The notes under the pieces were generated by a model that was given only the letters and a program-made list of their open reading frames with translations, did no database searches and was not told where the DNA came from. The translations under genes and the position numbers were made by a program. From Chitinophagaceae bacterium (lineage in GTDB: Bacteria > Bacteroidota > Bacteroidia > Chitinophagales > Chitinophagaceae), in contig JAJAZO010000066.1 of NCBI GenBank assembly GCA_026785745.1, positions 1 to 14,568 on the forward strand: a DNA stretch of 14,568 nucleotides. The letters run 5' to 3'. Positions 1-7,607 of this stretch are shown here, in pieces; within the stretch, counting starts at the first letter, position 1, and every line of letters starts with the position of its first letter.

Positions 1-1
1 A

Positions 2-88
2 CCTTGGTCTGTTTCACATAATACGAGGAGGAGTTTACCCAATCAGAAGACAACAAATGTAGTGCCTAAGTTTTTAATCCACAATTAA
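2..88 (+). other. Open frame running in from the left edge (possible gene end)
   Basis: A reading frame is open from base 2 to a TAA at 86-88 and would give about 28 residues, ending VVPKFLIHN. It stops two bases before the ATG of the next small ORF, a spacing that would suit co-transcribed genes. I do not recognise the peptide. The other two forward frames close at 19-21 and 60-62. At this length an open frame arises easily by chance, so it is listed only as a possible C-terminal end of a gene lying to the left. Confidence 0.15.
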
Positions 89-90
89 AT

Positions 91-240
91 ATGTCTAACT
101 CATCTCAAACCAAGGCTGAAGAAAAACCCAAAGAGGCTAGCGAAATTGGACTTGAACAATACGAAGTTCGATTCAAAAAACATAAACGATCGGATTTGGG
201 TCTGTTTCCGTCTTCTTTGTTGCCAGAGTTGGAAGTATGA
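91..240 (+). CDS. Small hypothetical protein, 49 aa
   Basis: An ATG-started ORF of 49 codons ending in TGA. The first 20 or so residues are polar and charged (MSNSSQTKAEEKPKEAS). A mixed charged stretch follows (EQYEVRFKKHKRSDLG), and the end is more hydrophobic (LFPSSLLPELEV). There is no signal peptide, membrane segment or cysteine. I do not recognise a family. The low-complexity N-terminus looks like the disordered start of a longer protein, so this may be the 5' remnant of a truncated gene as well as a genuine small gene. It lies 66 bases before the DUF3891 gene on the same strand. Confidence 0.3.
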   Translation: MSNSSQTKAEEKPKEASEIGLEQYEVRFKKHKRSDLGLFPSSLLPELEV

Positions 241-306
241 TTCAGATTGTATCATGAAAAGCATTAAAAAAAGATTTCTCCAAGAATCACCTCTTATTAA
301 AGTTAT

Positions 307-1047
307 ATGATAGTGTCATCGCACCAGAAAGGCTGGAAAATCATTACCCAACGTTCGCATGGTTTGCTGGCTGCGATGATTGCACATCAATACGACATTG
401 ATTTGCCTGATGAAATAATGATCCCTGCACTCATTGCCATTGCAGAACATGACGATGGAGTACATGAAACGCTGGCCAGCCAAAACCTTACGGATGCTGA
501 TGCGCCAAGAAACTTTACAGTTGATGATGGCAATAGTAAAACGGATATAACCCCAATGCTCAGCCTGATGGAAATAGCGAGCTCCAAAAGCCAGCTGAAT
601 GGTTTGCTGGCATCTCTGCATGTAAAATTTTTGTACGATGGCGATAAACGAAAAACAGACCAAAGGCTTGATAATTTTTTAAAGGATCAGGAAGAATATC
701 GAACAAGTGTTCTGAAAAATTTGAATATCAGTAAAAAATATGCCAATCATTTATACAGGCTTTTAGAATGGAGTGATGCATTTTCACTGTTAATTTGTCT
801 GGATAAAATTCAGGCCAAAGAAAGAAAAATGGAAATTTCTCAAAGTCCAGATGGAGATATGAACACCGTTCATTATAAAATAAATAAAGATATCTGCGTA
901 GAACCCTGGCCATTTAAGAGTATTTCTTTTGAGGTGTTTTATGAATTTAAAATTTTAGATCAGTTACAATTTAAATCTATACAGATTTTTAATGAGGTTT
1001 ACAAAGATGCTAAAATACAAAGGGAGGTAATTACCTTTTCTCAATAA
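307..1047 (+). CDS. DUF3891 family protein
   Basis: A 246-residue, mainly alpha-helical soluble protein with no signal peptide. The opening (MIVSSHQKGWKIITQRSHG), the motif AIAEHDDGVHE at residues 44-54, the EWSDAFSLLICL segment at 154-165 and the VEPWPF motif at 198-203 are what I recall of the DUF3891 family, whose usual length is near 250 residues. The function of that family is not known to me. Histidines 18 and 27, the H48-D49 pair and D157 are spaced in a way that recalls the metal ligands of HD-type phosphohydrolases, but this is inference. The ATG at 307 fits the family start. The next gene begins 73 bases downstream with no terminator between, so co-transcription with the SusD-like gene is possible. 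Confidence 0.75.
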   Translation: MIVSSHQKGWKIITQRSHGLLAAMIAHQYDIDLPDEIMIPALIAIAEHDDGVHETLASQNLTDADAPRNFTVDDGNSKTDITPMLSLMEIASSKSQLNGLLASLHVKFLYDGDKRKTDQRLDNFLKDQEEYRTSVLKNLNISKKYANHLYRLLEWSDAFSLLICLDKIQAKERKMEISQSPDGDMNTVHYKINKDICVEPWPFKSISFEVFYEFKILDQLQFKSIQIFNEVYKDAKIQREVITFSQ

Positions 1048-1120
1048 GCAGTGATGAAAATATAAACATGTAAGTAATTTGCTAACCAAATTTCAAAACT
1101 CATTTAAAAAATAAATTAGT

Positions 1121-2476
1121 ATGAAAAAAATAGCAATATTATACGCATTTTCCGGAGCAATTATACTTGCCGGCTGCGATAAAAAACTGGATTTAAGAAA
1201 CCCTCAGACTATTGATGCAGCGGGTGCATTTTCTTCAGATGCCAAAGTAAAGAAAGTAGTATTAGGTAATTATGCCTCATTGGGTGGTAGCTCTATGTTT
1301 GGTGGAGATGTATTATGGATGAGCGAACTAATGGCAAGTGCCGGCGAGCTTAACTGGGTAGGAACTTTTCCTGACCCTCGTCAGATTTGGAGTAAGAACA
1401 TCCTGGTAGCCAACAGTAATGTTGCGGCCACCTATTCACAGGCATATAGAATAATTTATAATTCAAATAATATCCTGGCAAATATGGGGGTGGTGCTCCC
1501 TGCTGATCAGCCAAAAGTAAGTGGTGAAGCACTCTTTCAAAGAGCATTGTCTTATTTTGAATTAATAAAGTACTATGGCGAAAAACCATTTTTCGCTGGT
1601 GGCGCAACTACATTAAAAGGAGTACCTCTTATAACAGCCCCCGGACCTGCTGCACCTGATGATGTTTTTTATCAAATGCCCAGAGCTACGGTAGATGCTG
1701 TTTACCAACAAATAATAGCCGACCTTATTGCTGCCGAAGCTGGTCTGCCAAACACTAATACTGTTTATGCAAACAAAGCATCTGCAGCACTTGCATTGGC
1801 AAGAGTATATTTACAGCAGGATAAATTTGCAGAAGCAAGAGATGCCGCTAACAGATGTATTACAATTGCCACGGCCAATGGGTTTTCATTGGTAAGTACT
1901 TATGCAGGCGCATTTAATAATGCCACCAACACAACAGAAGATCTGTTTGCCATACAGGTAACAAACCAGGCAGGTACGAATTCCTGTTTTACGTATTTCA
2001 GTACGGGCCCTAATGGAGCAAGGGATGGCGATATAGAGGTGACAACTACTCATTATAATAAATATAATGCGTTGGATGCACGCCGTGCATTATTCTTCTT
2101 TGAGGCAGGTGCCTGGCGTTGTGGTAAATGGAAGACGATTTATAGAAACGTAAAAGTAATGCGATTGGCTGAAGCTTATTTAACCCGTGCAGAGTGTAAT
2201 CAGCGCTTAACTACTACTGTTGGCGCTACGCCAGATGCTGATGTAAGTCGTACAAGAGTAAGAGCAGGATTAACTGCACTTGTTGGTGCTACATTACAGC
2301 AGATTCTTGATGAAAGAGAATTGGAACTTGCTTTTGAAGGGCAGGGTCTTTGGGATGCAAAAAGATTAAGACAAACCGTAGATGGTAAAACATGGAATGA
2401 TGATAAGATGACATTTCCTATTCCATTAAGAGAAAGGAATGTAAATCCTAATCTTGCTCAGAATCCAGGGTACTAA
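1121..2476 (+). CDS. SusD/RagB-like outer-membrane lipoprotein (first, orphan copy)
   Basis: A 451-residue SusD-family lipoprotein, predicted to sit on the cell surface as the lid of a TonB-dependent transporter and bind a nutrient. The N-terminus is a lipoprotein signal (MKKIAILYAFSGAIILAGC) with Cys19 as the lipidated residue. Family motifs include RALSYFELIKYYGEKP at 141-156, the TPR-like helices around 217-250, the LAEAYLTRAE helix near 349-358, and ILDERELELAFEGQGLWD at 395-412. The end, FPIPLRERNVNPNLAQNPGY (432-451), is the classic SusD C-terminus, so the gene is intact. Unusually it stands before the SusC gene and is cut off from it by a strong terminator, and no SusC precedes it. It differs in length and sequence from the second SusD at 5910, so it is not a recent duplicate. 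The substrate is unknown. Confidence 0.92.
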   Translation: MKKIAILYAFSGAIILAGCDKKLDLRNPQTIDAAGAFSSDAKVKKVVLGNYASLGGSSMFGGDVLWMSELMASAGELNWVGTFPDPRQIWSKNILVANSNVAATYSQAYRIIYNSNNILANMGVVLPADQPKVSGEALFQRALSYFELIKYYGEKPFFAGGATTLKGVPLITAPGPAAPDDVFYQMPRATVDAVYQQIIADLIAAEAGLPNTNTVYANKASAALALARVYLQQDKFAEARDAANRCITIATANGFSLVSTYAGAFNNATNTTEDLFAIQVTNQAGTNSCFTYFSTGPNGARDGDIEVTTTHYNKYNALDARRALFFFEAGAWRCGKWKTIYRNVKVMRLAEAYLTRAECNQRLTTTVGATPDADVSRTRVRAGLTALVGATLQQILDERELELAFEGQGLWDAKRLRQTVDGKTWNDDKMTFPIPLRERNVNPNLAQNPGY

Positions 2477-2500
2477 GTAGACTTATTAAGAATATTTACA

Positions 2501-2535
2501 AGAGGCTGTCTCGAAAAGGCAGCCTCTTTCTTTTT
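2501..2535 (+). terminator. Rho-independent terminator after the first SusD gene
   Basis: AGAGGCTG at 2501-2508 pairs with CAGCCTCT at 2520-2527. The stem can be extended by a T-G and a C-G pair, leaving a short A-rich loop. A T-rich tail (TTCTTTTT) follows at once. It lies 24 bases after the SusD stop and 200 bases before the SusC start, so it should separate the two transcripts. Hairpins with the same GAGGCTG...CAGCCTC core recur in Bacteroidota genomes as far as I remember. Confidence 0.85.
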
Positions 2536-2596
2536 GAACAAATTCATGATTTCTATATTTTTTTTTAGCCGAACATTTGCTTAAAGAAAAAAGTAG

Positions 2597-2624
2597 TTGA
2601 TTTCTATCAACTTATTTTTATTTG
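2597..2624 (+). promoter_or_regulatory. Putative Bacteroidetes-type promoter for the SusC-SusD pair
   Basis: TTTATTTG at 2617-2624 matches the Bacteroidetes -7 consensus TAnnTTTG at all but one constrained position. A TTG at 2597-2599, 17 bases upstream, can serve as the -33 element. Transcription would begin near 2630, leaving about 70 bases of leader before the ATG at 2703. That would also exclude the in-frame TTG at 2622 as the SusC start. The call rests on consensus matching in AT-rich DNA. Confidence 0.4.
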
Positions 2625-2702
2625 CAGCATTTTGCGGCATATTATTATTTCGTTAAGCTTAGGTTAACATATATTTATTTATTGTTGAACAAAACTAATA
2701 AT

Positions 2703-5700
2703 ATGAGAAAATTTAAACTGCTTTTATTGAGCGGCTTGCTTCTTACCGCACAACTACTAATTGCACAAACAAGAGAAGTAACCGGAAAAGTTACCGATGC
2801 CAACGGAACACCGTTAAATGGTGCTTCAATTCGGGTAAAAAGTACTAAAGGTGGCACCAGTGCTGCACCCGATGGAACTTTTAAAATTAATGCAGCAGCA
2901 AATGCTACGTTGATTATTAGTGCTATTGGTTACGAAGACAAAGATTTAAATATTGGTACGCAAACCAATGTTGCAATCTCACTTGTTTTAGATACAAAAG
3001 CTTTAAGTGAGGTTGTTGTAACTGGTACAGGTTCTGCAACCAGCAGAAAGAAATTAGGAATTTCCGTTGAGTCAATTACGGCGGACAAATTACCTCCTGC
3101 ACCAACGGCCTCAATTGATCAGGCATTAGTTGGTAAAATTGCTGGAGCACAAATCAGCAGTACTAATGGTTCACCAGGCAGACCTGTAAATATTTTATTA
3201 AGGGGTATCAATACTATCAACAGAGGTACATCTCCAATGATTTTATTAGACGGTCTTGAAGTAAGGGCTACCGACCTGAATTCTCTTGACCTGAGTGGGA
3301 TAGAAAGAATTGAAGTAGTACAAGGTGCTGCTTCTGCTACAATCTATGGCGCACAGGGTGCTAATGGGGTTATTCAGATGTTCTCTAAAAAAGGAAAAGC
3401 CGGAAAAGTAAGAATTGATTTCTCAACAAATGTATCCAGCAATAGTATGCTCAATCTTGGAGATGTGCATAAAGCAAGATTGCATCCCTTTGCAGTAAAT
3501 GCTAATGGAGAGGTAATAGGTTCTTCTGGTAACCTGATTGTTCTTGACCCCTTAATCAGTGTTTTCAGAGAAAACGTACAGGTAAACTTAATAAATCCTA
3601 CTACCACCACAAGCATGCCGTATGATAAAAATTTACAATACTACGACCATTATAAAATGTTTTTTCAGACTGCTTACACTACAAATAATTCAATTTCAAT
3701 CTCTGGTGCTAAAGATAAAATGGATTTTAGTTTTGCCGTTTCTGATAACAGGCAAACCAGTACATTCAAGGATAATGGAAAATTTTCCCGTACTAACCTG
3801 CTTACTAATTTTGGTGTGGAGCTGGCTAAGAATTTGAAATTCCGAAGTATTACACAATTGGTTTACACTAAGAACTCTTTAAATGATGGTACGGGCCGTG
3901 GTATCTTGTTTGCATTGAATAATTCAAGACCATTTGCTGATTATAACTATAGAATGCCTGATGGCAATTATGGTTACTATTTTGGAGATGCAACAGGGGT
4001 AAACGGATATAATCCTAATTACAGAAATCAATATTCAAGCAATCTTGACAATAAAATAGATATTGTTCAGAACTTCAACCTGAATTATAAACCAACAAAG
4101 TTTTTAGAACTGGATGCCAAGTATGGTATGAACTATCAAACCCAGGACGTTACTTATGATGTAAAACCACAGGATGATAATGCCAGTGCAAAATTCTGGG
4201 GTACAAGATGGTGGACGGGTAATTATGCCCCAACGCCTTCAGTAGGTACTTCAGGTTCTATCGATAATTTCAGGTACAGAACCGTTTTCCAGAATTTTAT
4301 CACATCGCCTACTCTAGATTTTGATTTTGAAGACGACTTTAAAATTAGGCTTCCAATAAAATCAACTACACTTCTTGCTTTTGACTATAGAAAAAATCTA
4401 TTCAAGCAATATATAACATGGGGAGCAGATGCGCCTTTCTATACACCATATACAGCCAGCCAGATGGTTACCTACCGTATCCAATCTGACTATACAGAGC
4501 CATTTGTTACTTATGGCTATCTGGCTAATCAAAAATTTGATTATGGTGATTATGGTGGAATCTCGGGTGGGGTAAGGAGCGACTTTTCTTCTGCCTTTGG
4601 TGGCGGTTCCAAACCTTTTACATTTCCAAGAGGAGATGCCTATTTGAGACTTTCTTCTTTTGATTTTTGGAAAAATGGAAAAGTGGGTTCCAGTATTAAT
4701 GAGTTTAAATTAAGAGCAGCGTATGGAAAGGCAGGTATTCAACCAAGACCATTTGACCGTTACCCATTATTGAATACTGTAAATCTTGGCTCTAATGTTG
4801 GATTTACTTTTCCAACTAATAATCCTAACCCCAATCTTGATGTTGAGGTTTCTAAAGAAATTGAAGTGGGTTTGGATATGAGTATAAAAGGATTGAAAGG
4901 AAACTGGCTTAGTAGCATTAATTTTTCTGCTACCTATTGGGACAGAAGCACAGCTAATGCCATCTATAGTGTTGATGCTGCCCCAAGCTCTGGTACGGGC
5001 ACAATCAGAGATAATGCCTTTGGACTGGCTTCAAGTGGGCTACAGGCTTCATTAAATGTTACAGTTTTAAAAAATAAAGATTTTAACTGGAATCTTACTA
5101 CCAATTTCAGTAAGCAAACTTCTAAAATAACTTCTGTAAAAGGAGGTACTGAGATTGTTGTTATTTCTAATGCAGGCAGCAGTAACTATGTATTAAAAGC
5201 CGGCGAAAAAATTGGCCAGCTTTATGGCAATTTGTTGTTATCAAGTGTTGAACAGTTAGCCCCTAACGGCAACCCTTACATAGCAAAAGCGTTACAAGTT
5301 AATTATACGTTAGCCAGCAACGGATGGGTGGTAGATAAGCTGACTAAGCAGCCTTTTGTAACACCGAACAAAGTAAGTTTTGGTGATCCTAATCCAAAGT
5401 TTAATATGTCATTTATTAATGACATCACTTTTAAGAATAATTTAAGCATCAATATGCAGTGGGATTGGGTACAGGGCAACCACCTATATAATCAAACAAG
5501 ACAGTGGATGTACAGAGATGGTATTCATGGCGATTATGCCAAACCTCTAACTATTGATGGCCAGACAGGTGCTTATACAGCTTTTTACAGAGGTGTGTAT
5601 GCCCAGGTGCAGGCAAATGGAACAAGGAACTATTTTTATGAAGATGCTTCTTTTCTCAGGCTTCGAAATCTTTCTCTTGCGTATGATTTTACAAAACTGA

Positions 5701-5891
5701 TTAATATGCCAGTTTTTCAAAGACTGCAGTTGGTGTTAATGGGGCGTAACCTTGTTACATTCACAAAATATTCAGGATTTGACCCTGAAGTTAGTTCAGG
5801 AACGGCTAATTCATCCTTCGACAGAGGGGTGGATCATAACACTGTTCCAAATCTTAAAACGTTCCAGATTGGACTCAATCTTGGTTTTTAA
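2703..5891 (+). CDS. SusC/RagA-family TonB-dependent outer-membrane transporter
   Basis: A 1062-residue SusC-type barrel that imports a nutrient across the outer membrane using TonB-ExbBD energy. Residues 1-22 are a Sec signal peptide (MRKFKLLLLSGLLLTAQLLIAQ). Residues 25-96 form the carboxypeptidase-regulatory-like domain (VTGKVTDANGTPLNGASI). EVVVTG at 103-108 is the usual TonB-box position. The plug domain spans about 115-232, with ILLDG at 180-184, IERIEVVQGAASATIYGAQG at 200-219 and ANGVI at 220-224. The rest is the 22-strand barrel, closing with GLNLGF and a terminal Phe as expected for Bam assembly. The ATG at 2703 is chosen over the longer TTG start at 2622 because the signal peptide begins there and the putative promoter lies over the TTG. 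The partner SusD gene follows after 18 bases. The substrate cannot be inferred from this window. Confidence 0.96.
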   Translation: MRKFKLLLLSGLLLTAQLLIAQTREVTGKVTDANGTPLNGASIRVKSTKGGTSAAPDGTFKINAAANATLIISAIGYEDKDLNIGTQTNVAISLVLDTKALSEVVVTGTGSATSRKKLGISVESITADKLPPAPTASIDQALVGKIAGAQISSTNGSPGRPVNILLRGINTINRGTSPMILLDGLEVRATDLNSLDLSGIERIEVVQGAASATIYGAQGANGVIQMFSKKGKAGKVRIDFSTNVSSNSMLNLGDVHKARLHPFAVNANGEVIGSSGNLIVLDPLISVFRENVQVNLINPTTTTSMPYDKNLQYYDHYKMFFQTAYTTNNSISISGAKDKMDFSFAVSDNRQTSTFKDNGKFSRTNLLTNFGVELAKNLKFRSITQLVYTKNSLNDGTGRGILFALNNSRPFADYNYRMPDGNYGYYFGDATGVNGYNPNYRNQYSSNLDNKIDIVQNFNLNYKPTKFLELDAKYGMNYQTQDVTYDVKPQDDNASAKFWGTRWWTGNYAPTPSVGTSGSIDNFRYRTVFQNFITSPTLDFDFEDDFKIRLPIKSTTLLAFDYRKNLFKQYITWGADAPFYTPYTASQMVTYRIQSDYTEPFVTYGYLANQKFDYGDYGGISGGVRSDFSSAFGGGSKPFTFPRGDAYLRLSSFDFWKNGKVGSSINEFKLRAAYGKAGIQPRPFDRYPLLNTVNLGSNVGFTFPTNNPNPNLDVEVSKEIEVGLDMSIKGLKGNWLSSINFSATYWDRSTANAIYSVDAAPSSGTGTIRDNAFGLASSGLQASLNVTVLKNKDFNWNLTTNFSKQTSKITSVKGGTEIVVISNAGSSNYVLKAGEKIGQLYGNLLLSSVEQLAPNGNPYIAKALQVNYTLASNGWVVDKLTKQPFVTPNKVSFGDPNPKFNMSFINDITFKNNLSINMQWDWVQGNHLYNQTRQWMYRDGIHGDYAKPLTIDGQTGAYTAFYRGVYAQVQANGTRNYFYEDASFLRLRNLSLAYDFTKLINMPVFQRLQLVLMGRNLVTFTKYSGFDPEVSSGTANSSFDRGVDHNTVPNLKTFQIGLNLGF

Positions 5892-5909
5892 CATTAAAAC
5901 AAACAGACA

Positions 5910-7553
5910 ATGAAAAAAATATATTTCATATTTACAGCAGCCGTACTATTAAGCACTGTTACATCCTGCAAAAAGCAGTTAGAAATAAAAAACCCCAATC
6001 AACCTGTACCAGAAAGTGCAACTACCGAAGCAGGTATTATTGCATTATCTCAGGGGGGTGTTTACAGAAATGGTTTCAGAGATCTTAAATATTCTGATGG
6101 AGTGTATGGTTTCTTTTGGTCTGGTGCTATGGGTTTTCATGAAATGATGGGTGATGCTATACAAGTAGAAGCTGCCAATGCTTTCATTAACCAGATCGGC
6201 TGTCCAGATAAAATTACATTGGATAACGGTACTGTTGTATTAAATCCCAATTCGCCTAATAAGCAGATTGCGATGATTAGATCAATCAATACAAATAGCA
6301 ACCAGGGGCAAAACACACTCTATTATGAGTGGGCTTATATGTATTCAATGATTAATACCTGTAATAATATTTTAAGTTCTGTTGATAAAGTTAGCTTTCC
6401 TACTGATGCAGCAACTAAAAAAGCAACTATAAAAGCCTGGGCTTATTGGTGGAAAGGCTTTGCTTATTCCCATATTGGCTCTATCTATTATGCCGGGATT
6501 ATTAACGATGTAGCCGGTGCTACTAATGGTAATTACGTAACCAAGGAATCTATTATTACAGAATCAAATAAACAGCTTGATCTCTGTGCCACTACTTTGA
6601 ATGCCGCTACTGTAACATTGGCGTATAATGACATTCTTGGAAAGCTAATTCCAAGCTTTTGCCAGGTAGGAAAAGGTGGAATTTTAACGACCGATATGTG
6701 GAAGCGAAATATCAATACTTTGAAAGCAAGAAATATTCTAGTAAATACACCTGTGGCTACTATGTCCCCGACTCAATGGGCTTCAATCCTTACACTGACT
6801 AATGATGGTGTTCTTTCTACTGATAAAGTTTTTACCGGCAGATCAAATACTGCTGGTGATTTTCTATCCCCTACAACAGGTACAGTAGGTTCTAGAGTAC
6901 AAAACGCATTGGCAGGTGGCAATACTTATAAACTAAGCGAACGCCTGGTACAGGAGTTCAAAGCTGGCGACAGACGGTTTACAAATAATATTGCACAAAC
7001 TGTAACCTGGATAGGTAATGGCGACAGAGGGCATATATTCAATACCCGTTACCGTTTAATTAACAAAGGAACAGGACTGGCTGGTGTAAAAGTATACACA
7101 AATACAGATGCAGGTGCAGAAGAACTCTTTTTGGCAAGTAGCTACGAAGAAAATGAATTGATGAAAGCAGAAGCGTTGATTAATACTAATAGCATCAATC
7201 CTGGATTAGCATGGGTAGATGCAGTACGTACTTCTCAAGGCGCAAATTTGGCCGCTGTAAGCGGCACAGGCTTAACGCTTACCCAGGCCAAAGAAGAATT
7301 AAGAAGAGAAAGAAGGTGTGCTTTACCATTTATAGGCTTGTCATTTTATGATGCCCGCCGGTTAAAGATTATTGATCCTGTTGCTCAGGGTGGTGGCAGA
7401 TACGGCGCTGTTGTTGTTACAGGCGCAGGTGCTGTAAATACCAATGTTACAATTGAGTATAATTTTCTTGATTACTGGGATGTTCCTGATAATGAACTAG
7501 TGTATAACCCGCCAGCCGCTGGTAGTACTCCGGTTAAAAATCCAAAGCAATAA
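5910..7553 (+). CDS. SusD/RagB-like lipoprotein paired with SusC
   Basis: A 547-residue lipoprotein, the normal SusD partner of the SusC just upstream (18-base gap, same operon). The signal MKKIYFIFTAAVLLSTVTSC places the lipidated residue at Cys20. SusD features include KAWAYWWKGFAYSHIG at 175-190, EENELMKAEALI at 413-424 and LRRERRCALPFIGLSFYDAR at 464-483. DYWDVPDNEL at 521-530 corresponds to the conserved C-terminal segment. It is about 100 residues longer than the SusD at 1121, mostly in the middle, and the two share little beyond family motifs. After the usual C-terminal segment there is a short tail rich in Pro and Lys. Together SusC and SusD form a pedal-bin complex: SusD closes over the barrel and delivers the ligand. 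The product is surface exposed. Confidence 0.93.
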   Translation: MKKIYFIFTAAVLLSTVTSCKKQLEIKNPNQPVPESATTEAGIIALSQGGVYRNGFRDLKYSDGVYGFFWSGAMGFHEMMGDAIQVEAANAFINQIGCPDKITLDNGTVVLNPNSPNKQIAMIRSINTNSNQGQNTLYYEWAYMYSMINTCNNILSSVDKVSFPTDAATKKATIKAWAYWWKGFAYSHIGSIYYAGIINDVAGATNGNYVTKESIITESNKQLDLCATTLNAATVTLAYNDILGKLIPSFCQVGKGGILTTDMWKRNINTLKARNILVNTPVATMSPTQWASILTLTNDGVLSTDKVFTGRSNTAGDFLSPTTGTVGSRVQNALAGGNTYKLSERLVQEFKAGDRRFTNNIAQTVTWIGNGDRGHIFNTRYRLINKGTGLAGVKVYTNTDAGAEELFLASSYEENELMKAEALINTNSINPGLAWVDAVRTSQGANLAAVSGTGLTLTQAKEELRRERRCALPFIGLSFYDARRLKIIDPVAQGGGRYGAVVVTGAGAVNTNVTIEYNFLDYWDVPDNELVYNPPAAGSTPVKNPKQ

Positions 7554-7575
7554 AAAATTTTTGTATCGTTAAATA

Positions 7576-7607
7576 AAAACCTCCCGTTTCATGCGGGAGG
7601 TTTTTTT
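7576..7607. terminator. Bidirectional terminator between the SusD operon and rng
   Basis: CCTCCCG at 7580-7586 pairs perfectly with CGGGAGG at 7594-7600 around a 7-base loop. A-runs lie on the left and seven T on the right, so the stem extends and U-tracts are produced on both strands. It serves the plus-strand SusC/SusD transcript and the converging minus-strand rng transcript. The rng stop codon overlaps the T-run. Confidence 0.92.

Noticed and set aside
1048..1120. Promoter before the first SusD (TAAGTAATTTG)
   Set aside because: The spacing inside the motif does not fit TAnnTTTG, and no -33 partner stands out.
2622..2702. N-terminal extension of SusC from a TTG at 2622
   Set aside because: The signal peptide begins at the ATG 2703, and the likely -7 promoter box overlaps the TTG.
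1121..7553. Polysaccharide utilisation locus
   Set aside because: No carbohydrate-active enzyme or regulator is present in the window, so only an uptake locus can be claimed.
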